Part shown: in pieces, positions 42,262 to 52,376 of the stretch
Position numbering within the stretch: position 1 is the first letter of the stretch
Layout: every line of letters starts with the position of its first letter
Assembly: GCA_027920525.1 (NCBI GenBank)
Contig: CP115858.1
Span: 620,001-684,000 of the forward strand
Origin: Chryseobacterium daecheongense
Lineage (GTDB): Bacteria > Bacteroidota > Bacteroidia > Flavobacteriales > Weeksellaceae
Length of the DNA stretch: 64,000 nucleotides
Direction of reading: 5' to 3'
Notes under the pieces: model-generated
What the model was told of the DNA's origin: nothing
Seen by the model: only the letters and a program-made list of their open reading frames with translations
Database searches by the model: none
Translations under genes and position numbers: made by a program

Positions 42262-43191
42262 ATGAAAAAAATTTCTATTGTAATACCTGCCTATAACGAA
42301 GAAGGAAACGTAGCTATGATCCATCAGAAGATCAAAGAGGTTTTTTCCGGGTTAAAGGCTTATGATTTCGAAATTATATTTGTAAATGACGGAAGCAGGG
42401 ATAATACACAGCAAAAACTTGAAGAACTGTCCGAGCTGTATGATGAAGTGAAATTTATTGAATTCTCAAGGAATTTCGGGCATCAGCCGGCAGTAAAAGC
42501 AGGGATGGATCAGGCTTACGGAAATGCTGTGATTTCTATGGACGGAGATCTTCAACACCCTCCGGAGCTGATTCCTGATATGATCAGAAAATGGGAAGAA
42601 GGCTATGATGTTGTATTAACGGTAAGGACCTATCCGAAAGAAATTTCTTTCTTTAAAAGGAAAACCTCCGATTTTTTCTATAAGCTGTTATCTAATCTTT
42701 CTGATGTAAACCTTACTAAAGGGGGAGGATCTGATTTCAGACTTTTGGATGCCAGTGCTGTGGAAGTAATGAGGCAATTCAATGAAGATGATTTATTCTT
42801 AAGAGGATTGACAAGCTGGATGGGCTTTAAACAAACGGCTCTTAATTTTACGGCTAATGAGAGGTTGGCTGGTAAAAGTAGTTATAATCTCAAGAAGATG
42901 ATAACTTTTGCTTTCACGGGAATAACGGCTTTCAGCGTAAAACCTCTTTATATTGCGGCTTATTTGGGATTCCTGTTTTCTGCAATATCAGTGATCGGCT
43001 ATGGAATCTATGTGATTCATTCTTTTGTGTCTCATACAGAAATTTCAGGTTGGGCATCTTTGATTATGACGATCGTATTTTTTGGTGGCTTACAGCTTAT
43101 CATCCTTGGAATTATCGGGATGTATCTGGGCAAAATTTTTAAACAGGTTAAAGAAAGGCCTAATTACATTATTAAAAATAAAAAATTATAA
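42262..43191 (+). CDS. Polyprenyl-phosphate glycosyltransferase (GT2, GtrB/DPM1-like)
   Basis: 309 residues. GT2 catalytic domain in the first 230 residues with SIVIPAYNEEGNV, the DxD-type DGDLQHPPELIPDM and GGGSDFRLLDASAVEVM, followed by two C-terminal transmembrane helices (about 235-260 and 268-295). This is the bactoprenol-phosphate glucosyl/arabinosyl transferase type that charges lipid carriers at the inner membrane, the likely donor for the GT87 enzyme encoded just upstream. Confidence 0.92.
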   Translation: MKKISIVIPAYNEEGNVAMIHQKIKEVFSGLKAYDFEIIFVNDGSRDNTQQKLEELSELYDEVKFIEFSRNFGHQPAVKAGMDQAYGNAVISMDGDLQHPPELIPDMIRKWEEGYDVVLTVRTYPKEISFFKRKTSDFFYKLLSNLSDVNLTKGGGSDFRLLDASAVEVMRQFNEDDLFLRGLTSWMGFKQTALNFTANERLAGKSSYNLKKMITFAFTGITAFSVKPLYIAAYLGFLFSAISVIGYGIYVIHSFVSHTEISGWASLIMTIVFFGGLQLIILGIIGMYLGKIFKQVKERPNYIIKNKKL

Positions 43192-43968
43192 ATGGTTTTA
43201 TTAAGTTTTGACATCGAGGAATTTGATATGCCATTAGAGTATAAAGGAGAAATTCCTTTTGATAGGCAGATCTCTATTTCTCAGAAAGGATTGGAAAGAA
43301 TACTTGACCTTTTGAAAAAACATCAGGTAAAAGCGACTTTTTTTTCAACTGTTGTCTTTGCAGAAAACAGTAAACATTTAATCGAAAGATTGTTAAGCGA
43401 AGGACATGAACTGGCTTCCCATACATGGTTTCATTCTGAATTTGAGGAAAAGCATTTAAAAGAATCCCGGGAGAAACTTGAAGAGTTATTTTCAGCAAAA
43501 GTTACCGGCCTGCGGATGCCAAGGATGATGCCTGTTAATGAAATGGCAGTGGAAAAAGCGGGTTATTCTTATAATTCTTCGATTAATCCAACCTTTTTAC
43601 CGGGAAGATATAATAACCTGAAAGTATCCAGGACTTACTTCAAAGAGGGAAATGTTACCCAGATTCCGGCTTCTGTTTCTCCAAATTTCAGAATTCCTTT
43701 ATTCTGGCTGAGTTTCCATAATTTCCCCCTTTCCATCTATAAAAAAATAGCTTCAGATAGCCTGAAGAAAGATAAGTACCTTAATATATACTTTCACCCA
43801 TGGGAGTTTGCTGAAATTAAGGATGTAGCCTTTAAACTTCCCGGCTTTACGGTGAAAAATTCCGGAATTGATATGGTCGAAAGGTTTGATGAATTCATAG
43901 GATGGCTGAAAAATAAGAAGTATAGCTTTGGAACATTTCAGGAATTTCAAAAAAAGATAGAATCATGA
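43192..43968 (+). CDS. Polysaccharide deacetylase family protein
   Basis: 258 residues. NodB-like CE4 domain with the metal-binding SFDIEEF (Asp), HELASHTWFHSEF (the HxxxH motif) and the DUF3473-style YFHPWEF near the C-terminus, a group linked to exopolysaccharide synthesis. The start ATG directly abuts the upstream stop, and the end overlaps the next gene by four bases (ATGA). It probably removes acetyl groups from the glycan assembled by its neighbours. Confidence 0.88.
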   Translation: MVLLSFDIEEFDMPLEYKGEIPFDRQISISQKGLERILDLLKKHQVKATFFSTVVFAENSKHLIERLLSEGHELASHTWFHSEFEEKHLKESREKLEELFSAKVTGLRMPRMMPVNEMAVEKAGYSYNSSINPTFLPGRYNNLKVSRTYFKEGNVTQIPASVSPNFRIPLFWLSFHNFPLSIYKKIASDSLKKDKYLNIYFHPWEFAEIKDVAFKLPGFTVKNSGIDMVERFDEFIGWLKNKKYSFGTFQEFQKKIES

Positions 43969-45062
43969 AGATTGCTTTTGACGCTAAACGTTTTTTCCAT
44001 AATACTTCCGGGCTGGGTAATTATTCCAGGGATCTTGTAAGAATTCTTTCAGAATATTTTCCTGATAATCAGTACCTGTTACTCAATAAAAATAAATCAG
44101 ACAGGGGGGCAGATATACTTCAAAACCCTAATGTTCAGTTTGTTGAAACCTCCAAAGGAAGTATGTCCCGTCAGTTCAAAATGGGAAAGGATGCCCAGAA
44201 AAGCGGAGCCGATATTTTTCATGGTCTATCCGGGGAATTGCCTTTAAAATGGGACAAAAAACCAATAAAGAAGGTTGTAACGATTCATGATCTTATTTTC
44301 GTAAGATATCCTCAGTATTACTCATTTTTTGACCGCAAGATTCATTTATGGAAATTTAAAAAGGCGGCGCAAAGTGCAGACAAAATTATTGCTATTTCAG
44401 AACAGACCAAAAACGATATTATCCAATATCTGAAGGTACCTGAAAATAAAATTAAAGTTATTTATCAGGGTTGTCACAAGGCTTTTAAAGAACAGCAGCC
44501 CGAAGATTTGATTAAAGCTACAAAAGAAAAATTTAAACTTCCGGAAAGATTTATTTTAAATGTAGGGACTATTGAGGAGCGTAAAAATCTTTTGAATGTT
44601 TTAAAGGCTATCAATGGAACCGGAATTCCTTTGGTTGTTATAGGGCGGAAAACCGGATATTATAAGAAACTGGAAACCTTCATCAGGAAGAATAAATTAG
44701 AAAATCAGGTTCACTTTTTAGAAGGAGTTTCTATGGATGAACTGGCCGTTATCTATAAGTTTGCTGATATTTTTATTTATCCCAGTTTATTTGAAGGATT
44801 TGGAATCCCTGTTATCGAAGCGCTTTTTTCAAAAACCGTTGCCATAACAAGTAATATAAGCAGTCTGCCGGAAGCGGGAGGAAAGAACTCCGTTTATATT
44901 AATCCGGAAAATCATTTGGATATTCAATCCAAAATACAATTTTTATGGGATAATCAGGCGGAAAGAAAACGTCGTGCTGATCTGGGTTTTGAGTTTGTTC
45001 AGAAGTTTAATGACGAACCTATTGCACAGGAACTGATGAATTTATATCATGAAATTTTGTAA
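43965..45062 (+). CDS. Glycosyltransferase family 4-type (GT-B)
   Basis: 365 residues. GT-B fold with the N-terminal IAFDAKRFFHNTSGLGNYSRDL acceptor part and a C-terminal nucleotide-sugar domain containing GTIEERKNLLNVLKAI and the EX7E motif in PSLFEGFGIPVIEAL. Retaining glycosyltransferase, probably mannosyl or related, final gene of the dapD-downstream glycan cluster. Its stop is 8 bases from the -33 element of the histidine promoter. Confidence 0.9.
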   Translation: MKIAFDAKRFFHNTSGLGNYSRDLVRILSEYFPDNQYLLLNKNKSDRGADILQNPNVQFVETSKGSMSRQFKMGKDAQKSGADIFHGLSGELPLKWDKKPIKKVVTIHDLIFVRYPQYYSFFDRKIHLWKFKKAAQSADKIIAISEQTKNDIIQYLKVPENKIKVIYQGCHKAFKEQQPEDLIKATKEKFKLPERFILNVGTIEERKNLLNVLKAINGTGIPLVVIGRKTGYYKKLETFIRKNKLENQVHFLEGVSMDELAVIYKFADIFIYPSLFEGFGIPVIEALFSKTVAITSNISSLPEAGGKNSVYINPENHLDIQSKIQFLWDNQAERKRRADLGFEFVQKFNDEPIAQELMNLYHEIL

Positions 45063-45069
45063 AAAAATT

Positions 45070-45098
45070 TTGTTATTTAAAAATAAGTCCTACATTTG
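45070..45098 (+). promoter_or_regulatory. Promoter of the histidine operon
   Basis: TTG (45070-45072) and TACATTTG (45091-45098) are 18 bases apart, a near-perfect Bacteroidota promoter. Transcription should start near 45105, only about ten bases before the leader-peptide ATG. Confidence 0.75.
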
Positions 45099-45115
45099 TA
45101 CCACAATTTTCAAAC

Positions 45116-45166
45116 ATGAAACCGAATTTTTTAACACTACATCATTATCATCATCATCTCTGCTAA
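45116..45166 (+). CDS. hisL: Histidine operon leader peptide
   Basis: Sixteen codons, MKPNFLTLHHYHHHLC then TAA. Five of the six codons at positions 9-14 are CAT for histidine, broken by one TAT. It lies directly downstream of the his promoter and upstream of an intrinsic terminator and hisG. This is the classic layout of a ribosome-mediated attenuator: stalling at the His codons when charged tRNA-His is scarce would alter folding of the RNA that follows. The peptide itself is not expected to have a function. Too short for standard gene callers. Confidence 0.85.
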   Translation: MKPNFLTLHHYHHHLC

Positions 45167-45244
45167 GACGGAATTGATTGATAGTAGCCTGTGTTAAAAT
45201 CAAAAAATAATTAAAAACCGTCTGAGTAACAGACGGTTTTTTTG
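45165..45244 (+). promoter_or_regulatory. Histidine attenuator: antiterminator and terminator
   Basis: Terminator: AAACCGTCTG (45215-45224), loop AGTAA, CAGACGGTTT (45230-45239), then T to 45243. Competing pairing: AGACGG (45166-45171), at the leader stop codon, is complementary to CCGTCT (45218-45223) of the terminator, with a further CT/AG pair past one mismatch. A second complementarity, TTTTAACAC (45129-45137) with GTGTTAAAA (45191-45199), joins the leader coding region to the spacer. A ribosome finishing the peptide would cover AGACGG and let the terminator form. Confidence 0.75.
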
Positions 45245-45310
45245 TTTTAAATTCTTCCCGGAAACTTTTCAAAAATACTTTTCATTTACTCAGACCCAAT
45301 ATGTGCAACA

Positions 45311-46168
45311 ATGAGTAAATTAAAAATTGCCATCCAGAAGAGCGGCAGACTTTATGAAGATTCTTTACAGCTTTTAAAAGATTGTGGAATTTTCGTTAAC
45401 AACGGAAAAGACCAGCTAAAGGTTTCTGTAGACAATTTTCCATTTGAAATCATGTATCTCAGAAACTCTGATATCCCTCAATACCTTGAAGATGGTGTGG
45501 TGGATATCGCTATTGTAGGCGAAAACCTGCTGGTAGAAAAAGAAAAGCAAATTGAAATTGTTCAGAAGCTCGGATTTTCAAAATGCAGGGTTTCTCTAGC
45601 AGTTCCCAAAGATGTAGAAACCGATGAACTGAATTATTTTCAGGGAAAGAAAATTGCTACATCATATCCTAACACCCTTAAAAAATTTCTGGCAGAAAAT
45701 GCTGTATCAGCAGATATTCACGTTATTTCAGGCTCTGTTGAAATTGCTCCCAATATAGGATTGGCAGACGGGATCTGTGATATTGTAAGTTCGGGAAGCA
45801 CTTTATTTAAAAACGGATTAAGGGAGACTATCACCTTATTGAAATCTGAAGCAGTACTTGCTAAAAACCTTCAGTTGAATGAGGAAAAAGAAAACATTCT
45901 GAATCGGTTTTTATTCAGGGTCAAGGCTGTGCTCAAAGCAAAAAATTCCAAATACATCCTTATGAATGTACCTGATGATAAGATCAAAGATATTTCCAGA
46001 GTACTTCCGGTTCTTAAAAGTCCTACCGTACTTCCCCTGGCTGAAAAAGGGTGGAGCAGTATTCACTCCGTTATTGACGAAGAAAGGTTCTGGGACGTCA
46101 TTGATGAACTCAAGGACAACGGAGCACAAGATATTCTTATAATTCCAATCGATAAAATGGTAATTTAA
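45311..46168 (+). CDS. hisG: ATP phosphoribosyltransferase (long form)
   Basis: 285 residues. First enzyme of histidine synthesis, joining ATP and PRPP. The catalytic part has KIAIQKSGRLYEDSLQLL and the PRPP loop region around DGICDIVSSGSTLFKNGL. Residues 215-285 (ILMNVPDDKIKDISRVLP) form the ACT-like regulatory domain of the long, hexameric, feedback-inhibited HisG, so no HisZ is needed. First structural gene after the attenuator; three bases separate it from hisD. Confidence 0.96.
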   Translation: MSKLKIAIQKSGRLYEDSLQLLKDCGIFVNNGKDQLKVSVDNFPFEIMYLRNSDIPQYLEDGVVDIAIVGENLLVEKEKQIEIVQKLGFSKCRVSLAVPKDVETDELNYFQGKKIATSYPNTLKKFLAENAVSADIHVISGSVEIAPNIGLADGICDIVSSGSTLFKNGLRETITLLKSEAVLAKNLQLNEEKENILNRFLFRVKAVLKAKNSKYILMNVPDDKIKDISRVLPVLKSPTVLPLAEKGWSSIHSVIDEERFWDVIDELKDNGAQDILIIPIDKMVI

Positions 46169-46170
46169 TT

Positions 46171-47457
46171 ATGTTTATACACAGATATCCTAAAAAAGAA
46201 ACATGGAAGGAGCTGGTTAAGCGTCCGGCCCGGAAAAAAGAAGAAATCTCAGAAATTATTTCAGAAGTATTCACGAAGATAGAAGAGGATGGTGATAAAG
46301 CATTGCTTGAATTTACGAAGAAATATGATTCTGCTGATATTGAAGAAATAGAAGTTTCCCAAGTCGAGATTGAACAGGCGGAATCTTTGGTCAGCCCAGC
46401 ATTAAAAAAGGCAATTCAGGAGGCGAGCGAAAATATTACAAAATTTCATGCTCTGCAACAACCGGAAACGAAAAAGATAGAGACTACAAAAGGAGTGATT
46501 TGCTGGCGGGAAAATCGTGCGGTTGATAAAGTAGGGATCTATATTCCCGGAGGAACTGCGCCTTTATTTTCAACGGTTCTGATGTTGGCTATTCCTGCCC
46601 GTTTAGCCGGATGTAAAGAAATTATTCTGTGCACTCCTCCGGATAAAAATGGAAATATTAATCCTGCCATTCTTTATAGCGCAATGATTTGTGGGGTGAC
46701 CAGAATATTTAAAGCAGGAGGAGCACAGGCTATTGCAGCAATGGCTATTGGAACAGAAAGTATACCAAACGTATATAAAATATTCGGGCCCGGAAATCAG
46801 TTTGTGGTGGCAGCAAAAGAATATGCACAAAACTATGGGGTAGCCATTGATATGCCTGCAGGACCAAGTGAAGTTCTGGTTATTGCAGATCAACAGGCAA
46901 TACCTGCTTTCTGTGCGGCTGATCTTCTTTCCCAGGCAGAACACGGAAGTGACAGTCAGGTTGTTTTTATTTCTACAGATTTTGGAATATTTAGTGAAAC
47001 GATCAAAGAAATAGATAATCAGATCAAAAAACTTCCCAGAAATCAATTTGCGGAAGAGTCTTTAAACAACAGTTATTTTATTTTACTGAATACGGTAGAA
47101 GAAGCAATAGAATTCAGCAATTTATATGGTCCGGAACACCTTATTCTGGCAATAGAAAATTTTGAGGGATCTATTTCTTCAATTCAAAATGCCGGGTCCG
47201 TGTTTTTAGGAAACTATTCCTGTGAAAGCGCCGGAGATTATGCCAGTGGAACCAATCACACACTTCCTACCAACGGATTTGCACGCAATTACAGCGGTGT
47301 TTCATTGGACAGTTTTGTAAAGAAAATCACTTTTCAGGAGCTTTCAGCAAAAGGCTTGCAGAATTTGGGAAAAACAATAGAAATAATGGCAGAGGCAGAA
47401 GGATTATTTGCCCACAGGAATGCCGTTTCAATACGATTAAAAAATAAAAATAGATGA
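46171..47457 (+). CDS. hisD: Histidinol dehydrogenase
   Basis: 428 residues. Zn- and NAD-dependent, oxidises histidinol to histidine in two steps. Signatures: DKVGIYIPGGTAPLFSTVLM, FKAGGAQAIAAMAIGTESI, DLLSQAEHGSDSQ containing the zinc-ligand Gln/His, and the His-containing GTNHTLPTNGFARNYSG. Stop overlaps hisC start by four bases (ATGA), consistent with translational coupling. Confidence 0.97.
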   Translation: MFIHRYPKKETWKELVKRPARKKEEISEIISEVFTKIEEDGDKALLEFTKKYDSADIEEIEVSQVEIEQAESLVSPALKKAIQEASENITKFHALQQPETKKIETTKGVICWRENRAVDKVGIYIPGGTAPLFSTVLMLAIPARLAGCKEIILCTPPDKNGNINPAILYSAMICGVTRIFKAGGAQAIAAMAIGTESIPNVYKIFGPGNQFVVAAKEYAQNYGVAIDMPAGPSEVLVIADQQAIPAFCAADLLSQAEHGSDSQVVFISTDFGIFSETIKEIDNQIKKLPRNQFAEESLNNSYFILLNTVEEAIEFSNLYGPEHLILAIENFEGSISSIQNAGSVFLGNYSCESAGDYASGTNHTLPTNGFARNYSGVSLDSFVKKITFQELSAKGLQNLGKTIEIMAEAEGLFAHRNAVSIRLKNKNR

Positions 47458-48479
47458 AACAATTAACGATCAGTCAGTTTGTACGGAAGAATATTTTAGA
47501 GCTACAACCTTATATCAGTTTCAGGGATCATAATGAATTTGAATCACCGGTTCTAATGGATGCCAATGAAAGTCCTTTTGGAGAGTTTAACCGGTATCCG
47601 GATTCTACCCAGAAGAAGCTTAAAAATAAAATTGCAGATCTTAAGGAACTATCTCCAGAGCAGATCGCAATCGGAAACGGAAGTGATGAGCTTATAGACC
47701 TGATCATAAGGATTTTCTGTGAGCCCAAAAAAGAGTCTATCATGATGATGAATCCATCTTTTGCGATGTATGCATTTTATGCTACGATCAACGAAAACAG
47801 GGTGATCAAAATGGATCTTGACGAAAACTTCGAGATTATCAAGGAAAACTTTCTCAAGATATCCATGGAAAACCGGCCTAAGATATTTTTCCTTTGTTCG
47901 CCTAATAATCCTACGGGGAACAGTGTCGATGATATTGAATTCTACTTACAGAATTTTGATGGAATTGTAGTAGTCGATGAAGCCTATATTGAATTTTCAG
48001 ATAAAAAATCCAGCCTGGAATTGCTGATGAAATATCCAAACCTTATCGTTCTTCAGACTTTTTCAAAGGCTTGGGGAAAAGCGGGAGCAAGAGTTGGGAT
48101 CGCCTATGCTTCTAAAGAAATCATTAATCTCATCAACACAGTGAAGGCTCCTTATAACGTTAATTCTTTAAGCCAGGATTTGATTTTAAAAAGCATCGAT
48201 CAGATAGATTTGTTTCAGCAGAATGTTGAAAATATATTAATTGAAAGAGCCTGGTTAGACAATGAGCTCAAAAAGCTTCAATGCGTGACCAAAATTTTCC
48301 CTACTGATGCCAATTTTTTCCTGGTTGAATTTACCAATGCAGACCAGGTTCATCAAAAGTTACTGGCCAATGAGGTACTTACCAATAAAAGGGCTCCGGC
48401 CATTCCCGATTGCATACGCATCAATATCGGAACAAGAGAAGAAAATATGAAATTAATTGCTGTTTTAAATAGAGTGTAA
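47454..48479 (+). CDS. hisC: Histidinol-phosphate aminotransferase
   Basis: 341 residues. PLP-dependent class I/II aminotransferase acting on imidazole-acetol phosphate. It shows [45 protein letters not shown] and the Schiff-base lysine in [16 protein letters not shown]. Length is slightly short of the usual 350-360 residues but all motifs are complete. Two bases separate it from hisB. Confidence 0.95.
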   Translation: MKQLTISQFVRKNILELQPYISFRDHNEFESPVLMDANESPFGEFNRYPDSTQKKLKNKIADLKELSPEQIAIGNGSDELIDLIIRIFCEPKKESIMMMNPSFAMYAFYATINENRVIKMDLDENFEIIKENFLKISMENRPKIFFLCSPNNPTGNSVDDIEFYLQNFDGIVVVDEAYIEFSDKKSSLELLMKYPNLIVLQTFSKAWGKAGARVGIAYASKEIINLINTVKAPYNVNSLSQDLILKSIDQIDLFQQNVENILIERAWLDNELKKLQCVTKIFPTDANFFLVEFTNADQVHQKLLANEVLTNKRAPAIPDCIRINIGTREENMKLIAVLNRV

Positions 48480-48481
48480 TT

Positions 48482-49576
48482 ATGAAAAAAGTACTGTTTA
48501 TAGACCGTGACGGGACACTCATTATTGAGCCACCTACAGATTTTCAGGTTGATTCTTTGGAGAAACTGGAGTTTTATCCGGGTGTTTTTCAAAACCTTTC
48601 CAAAATAGCCAGGGAACTGGATTATGAATTGGTAATAGTAACCAATCAGGATGGATTGGGAACTGAAAGCTTCCCTTACGAAAACTTTATTAAGCCTCAG
48701 GAAAAAATGTTGAATGCTTTTAAAAATGAAGGAATAATTTTCAATGATATATTAATTGATAAAAGTTTTGAACGTGAAAATCTTCCTACCCGAAAGCCAG
48801 GAATCGGGATGCTTGGTCAATACATCTATGGAAATTATGATCTTGAAAACTCATACGTTATCGGAGATCGATTGACAGATATTCAGTTGGCCAAAAATTT
48901 AGGATCAAAAGCAATTTTTATCAGTGAAACGGCTGATGATAATGCTGCTTTGACAACCAAAGACTGGTCGGAAATTTATCAGTTTTTAAAAGATATGCCA
49001 AGAAAAGCAAAAGTTGCAAGGAAGACTAATGAAACAGAAATAGAAATTGAAGTTAACCTCGATGGGAAAGGCAACTCCAGTATTTCAACAGGACTGCACT
49101 TTTTTGATCATATGCTTGAGCAAATTTCAAAGCATGGAAATTTAGATCTAAGTATTCAGGTGAAGGGAGATCTGCAGGTAGATGAACACCATACGATAGA
49201 AGATACGGCCATCGTTCTGGGGCAGGCTGTTCTTAAAGCATTAGGAAATAAGAAAGGGATTGAAAGATATGGCTTTCTACTTCCGATGGACGACTGTCTG
49301 GCCCAGGTGGCTCTGGATTTTGGAGGGAGACCATGGCTGGTTTGGGATGCTGATTTTAGAAGAGAAAAAATAGGAGATGTTCCTACTGAATTGTTTTTCC
49401 ACTTTTTTAAATCATTTTCCGATGCATCTCAATCCAACCTGAATATTAAAGCGGAAGGAAGCAATGAGCATCACAAGATCGAGTCTGTTTTTAAGGCTTT
49501 TGCCAAAGCTTTAAAGATGGCTGTAAATCAGACCGATCAGAATTTTAATTTACCTTCAACTAAAGGAAGCTTATAA
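48482..49576 (+). CDS. hisB: Bifunctional histidinol-phosphatase / imidazoleglycerol-phosphate dehydratase
   Basis: 364 residues, a fusion. The N-terminal HAD phosphatase (about 1-165) carries [10 protein letters not shown] and [16 protein letters not shown]. The C-terminal IGP dehydratase (about 175-364) carries [29 protein letters not shown] and the metal-binding [20 protein letters not shown]. The fused NB form is best known from enterobacteria and some Bacteroidota. One base separates it from hisH. Confidence 0.97.
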   Translation: MKKVLFIDRDGTLIIEPPTDFQVDSLEKLEFYPGVFQNLSKIARELDYELVIVTNQDGLGTESFPYENFIKPQEKMLNAFKNEGIIFNDILIDKSFERENLPTRKPGIGMLGQYIYGNYDLENSYVIGDRLTDIQLAKNLGSKAIFISETADDNAALTTKDWSEIYQFLKDMPRKAKVARKTNETEIEIEVNLDGKGNSSISTGLHFFDHMLEQISKHGNLDLSIQVKGDLQVDEHHTIEDTAIVLGQAVLKALGNKKGIERYGFLLPMDDCLAQVALDFGGRPWLVWDADFRREKIGDVPTELFFHFFKSFSDASQSNLNIKAEGSNEHHKIESVFKAFAKALKMAVNQTDQNFNLPSTKGSL

Positions 49577-49577
49577 G

Positions 49578-50156
49578 ATGATTGCAATTATTAAATATAA
49601 TGGCGGAAATGTACAATCCGTTCAGAATGCCTTGGGTAGGTTAAACGTGGAATCAGTGGTCAGTGATGATTTTACTATTATTCAACAGGCTGATAAAGTG
49701 ATTTTCCCTGGCGTAGGAGAAGCATCTTCAACAATGGAACTTTTAAAGGAAAAAGGACTTGATACGTTTATCCCCGGGTTAAAACAGCCGGTATTGGGAA
49801 TATGTTTGGGAATGCAGCTGATGTGTAAAGATAATGAAGAAGGAAATACTACAGGAATGGGAATTTTTGATATCAATGTCAAAAAATTTCCGGCGAATGA
49901 TATAGTTCCTCATATGGGATGGAATACGGTAAACGATTTGAAGAGTCCTGTTTTTTCAGGTATTGAAAAAACAAATGACCTGTATTTCGTGCACAGCTAC
50001 TATTGTGAGCTTTCTGAGTATACGACTTCTGTTTGTGATTATATACTTCCATTCAGTGCGTCATTACAAAAAGACAATTTCTTTGCTACCCAGTTTCACC
50101 CTGAAAAGTCCGGGAAAGTGGGGGCAAGATTACTTCAAAACTTTTTAAATCTGTAA
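49578..50156 (+). CDS. hisH: Imidazole glycerol phosphate synthase, glutamine amidotransferase subunit
   Basis: 192 residues. Class I glutaminase that feeds ammonia to HisF. Catalytic Cys in [10 protein letters not shown] (Cys about 76) and His-Glu in [12 protein letters not shown] (about 175-178). [12 protein letters not shown] is the oxyanion-strand region. It is followed after two bases by hisA rather than directly by hisF, the order found in the enterobacterial operon. Confidence 0.96.
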   Translation: MIAIIKYNGGNVQSVQNALGRLNVESVVSDDFTIIQQADKVIFPGVGEASSTMELLKEKGLDTFIPGLKQPVLGICLGMQLMCKDNEEGNTTGMGIFDINVKKFPANDIVPHMGWNTVNDLKSPVFSGIEKTNDLYFVHSYYCELSEYTTSVCDYILPFSASLQKDNFFATQFHPEKSGKVGARLLQNFLNL

Positions 50157-50158
50157 TT

Positions 50159-50881
50159 ATGAAGATCATTCCTGCTATTGATATTATTGACGGAAAATGT
50201 GTACGTCTTTCTAAAGGAGATTACAACACAAAGAAAATATATAACGAAAACCCCCTTGAGGTGGCAAAAGAGTTTGAAGATTCCGGTATTCAGTATCTCC
50301 ACCTGGTAGATCTGGACGGAGCTAAATCCAGGCATATTGTAAATCAGAAAATATTGGAATCAATTGCTCGCGAGACTTCCTTGCAAATTGATTTTGGAGG
50401 AGGATTAAAAACACCGGAAGATATTGAGATGGCTCTTAATGCTGGTGCAAGTCAGGTGACTATCGGGAGCATTGCAGTTCAGGATCCGAAACTCTGTTAC
50501 GCTTTGGTCAGCAAATACGGTCCTGGAAAAATTATTCTTGGAGCTGATTGTGAAAACAGAAAAATAAAAACTTCTGGATGGCTTGAAGAAAGTCAAATTG
50601 ATGTACTCTCTTTTATCCTTCAATATAAAGAAAAAGGAATTAGGCAGGTAATCTGCACGGATATTTCTAAAGACGGAATGCTGGAGGGACCGTCAATCGA
50701 TCTGTATCAGGATATTTTAGGGAATGTTCCTGTTAATCTGATTGCCAGTGGAGGAATTTCAGGTATCGAGGATGTATATAGGATGAAAGAAATAGGCTGT
50801 TCCGGAACGATCATCGGAAAAGCTATTTACGAGGGGAAAATTGAATTAAAAGAACTTCAGAACTTTATTGAAAATGCTTAA
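50159..50881 (+). CDS. hisA: Phosphoribosylformimino-5-aminoimidazole carboxamide ribotide isomerase
   Basis: 240 residues, TIM barrel. The N-terminal catalytic Asp lies in [15 protein letters not shown], phosphate-binding loops are [12 protein letters not shown] and [12 protein letters not shown], and the second catalytic Asp is in [12 protein letters not shown]. It overlaps the hisF start by eight bases. Confidence 0.97.
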   Translation: MKIIPAIDIIDGKCVRLSKGDYNTKKIYNENPLEVAKEFEDSGIQYLHLVDLDGAKSRHIVNQKILESIARETSLQIDFGGGLKTPEDIEMALNAGASQVTIGSIAVQDPKLCYALVSKYGPGKIILGADCENRKIKTSGWLEESQIDVLSFILQYKEKGIRQVICTDISKDGMLEGPSIDLYQDILGNVPVNLIASGGISGIEDVYRMKEIGCSGTIIGKAIYEGKIELKELQNFIENA

Positions 50882-51638
50882 AAAAAGAATTATTCCATGT
50901 CTTGATATTAAAGATGGGACAACCGTGAAAGGAATTAATTTTGAAGGACTCCGAAATGCAGGAGATCCAATCAGCCTGGCTAAAAAATATGAAATTGACG
51001 GTGCGGACGAACTGGTCTTTCTCGATATCACAGCTACTATTGAAGAAAGAAAAACCTTTGTAGAACTTGTCCGGGATATCGCAAAAGAATTAAGCATTCC
51101 TTTTACAGTTGGCGGAGGAATCAATTCTATTGAAGATGTAAGAAAACTTCTTGAAGCGGGAGCAGATAAGATCAGTATCAATTCTTCTGCTGTCAAGAAA
51201 CCACAGCTTATTACAGATCTGGCCAATGAATTCGGAAGTCAGTGTATTGTGGTTGCCATTGACACAAAATTGGTGAATAATGAAGATTGGGTACACATTA
51301 AAGGAGGAAGAGAAGCAACAGAGCTGAAAACTTTGGATTGGGCTAAAAAAGCTGAAGTTTTAGGTGCCGGTGAAATTCTTCTGACATCAATGGATGGTGA
51401 CGGAACCAAAAAGGGATTTGATATCAGGATAACCAAAGCGGTGTCTGAAATTGTCAATATCCCCGTAATTGCTTCAGGAGGGGCAGGAACAATAGGAGAT
51501 TTTACAGAAGTATTTCAGGAAACGAAAGCTACCGGTGGTTTGGCTGCGAGTATTTTCCATTTTGGAGAAATTCATATTCAGGATGTAAAAAAAGAATTAT
51601 TATATAAAAAAATACAGGTAAGAAATGATCAATTTTAA
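50874..51638 (+). CDS. hisF: Imidazole glycerol phosphate synthase, cyclase subunit
   Basis: 254 residues from ATG 50874 ([15 protein letters not shown]), the standard HisF start; an in-frame TTG six bases earlier is discarded. TIM barrel with catalytic Asp in IPCLDIKDG and in VVAIDTKLV, phosphate loops [16 protein letters not shown] and [12 protein letters not shown]. It works as a heterodimer with HisH. Overlaps hisIE by 14 bases. Confidence 0.97.
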   Translation: MLKKRIIPCLDIKDGTTVKGINFEGLRNAGDPISLAKKYEIDGADELVFLDITATIEERKTFVELVRDIAKELSIPFTVGGGINSIEDVRKLLEAGADKISINSSAVKKPQLITDLANEFGSQCIVVAIDTKLVNNEDWVHIKGGREATELKTLDWAKKAEVLGAGEILLTSMDGDGTKKGFDIRITKAVSEIVNIPVIASGGAGTIGDFTEVFQETKATGGLAASIFHFGEIHIQDVKKELLYKKIQVRNDQF

Positions 51639-52212
51639 TAAAACAAACGGGCTGGTTCCGGTTATTATACAAGATGCACGGACTTTACAGGTTTTAATGC
51701 TCGGCTATATGAATGAAGAAGCATGGAACAAAACCAGGGCGGAAGGAATTGTTACCTTTTTCAGCCGGTCAAAAAACAGATTATGGACAAAAGGAGAGGA
51801 GTCAGGGAATTTTTTAATGGTAAAAAGTATCGATATTGATTGCGATCAGGATACTGTTTTGATAAAAGCTACTCCTAAAAATGTGGTTTGTCATACCGGA
51901 AGCTTTAGTTGTTTCGGTGAAAAAGATTCCAAGGGATTTTTATATGAGCTGGAGGAAAAAATAGGACAAAGAATTGATGATAAAACAGAGGAATCTTATA
52001 CCTACTCATTATATCAGAGAGGTATCAATAAAGTTGCCCAGAAAGTAGGTGAGGAGGCTGTAGAGCTGGTAATCGAAGCAAAGGACGATAATGAAAAATT
52101 GTTTAAGGATGAAGCTGCGGACCTGATGTATCACTTTTTAATTCTGTTGAAAGCCAAAAACTTTTCCCTGAAAGACATTGAACGCGTTTTGCTGGAGAGG
52201 AATGGAAAATGA
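51625..52212 (+). CDS. hisIE: Bifunctional phosphoribosyl-AMP cyclohydrolase / phosphoribosyl-ATP pyrophosphatase
   Basis: 195 residues, fusion. The HisI half (1-105) has [33 protein letters not shown] and the zinc-site [12 protein letters not shown], plus the CHTGSFSCF cysteines. The HisE half (110-195) has [23 protein letters not shown] and [14 protein letters not shown], the MazG-like metal site. Last gene of the operon; no obvious terminator follows. Confidence 0.97.
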   Translation: MINFNKTNGLVPVIIQDARTLQVLMLGYMNEEAWNKTRAEGIVTFFSRSKNRLWTKGEESGNFLMVKSIDIDCDQDTVLIKATPKNVVCHTGSFSCFGEKDSKGFLYELEEKIGQRIDDKTEESYTYSLYQRGINKVAQKVGEEAVELVIEAKDDNEKLFKDEAADLMYHFLILLKAKNFSLKDIERVLLERNGK

Positions 52213-52376
52213 AAACATTTGGCACATTATATTAGATCTGTGTTAGCTAGTACATGACATTTATCTTTTAATGTGTAAAAAATAAAATTACTTAATTGAA
52301 TTTTTGGATTTTTTACATTAAAATAAGTTTTTATTGGTCAATCGTTTTTCATTTTATCTGATTGGGTTGAATCTGT

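Noticed and set aside
45140..45157. Run of CAT triplets as a simple-sequence repeat
   Set aside because: It is short, interrupted by TAT and in frame within a leader peptide upstream of hisG, so it is better read as histidine codons.
45090..45272. 60-codon minus-strand reading frame across the his leader
   Set aside because: It is the antisense of the attenuator; the plus-strand leader peptide, promoter and terminator explain this stretch.
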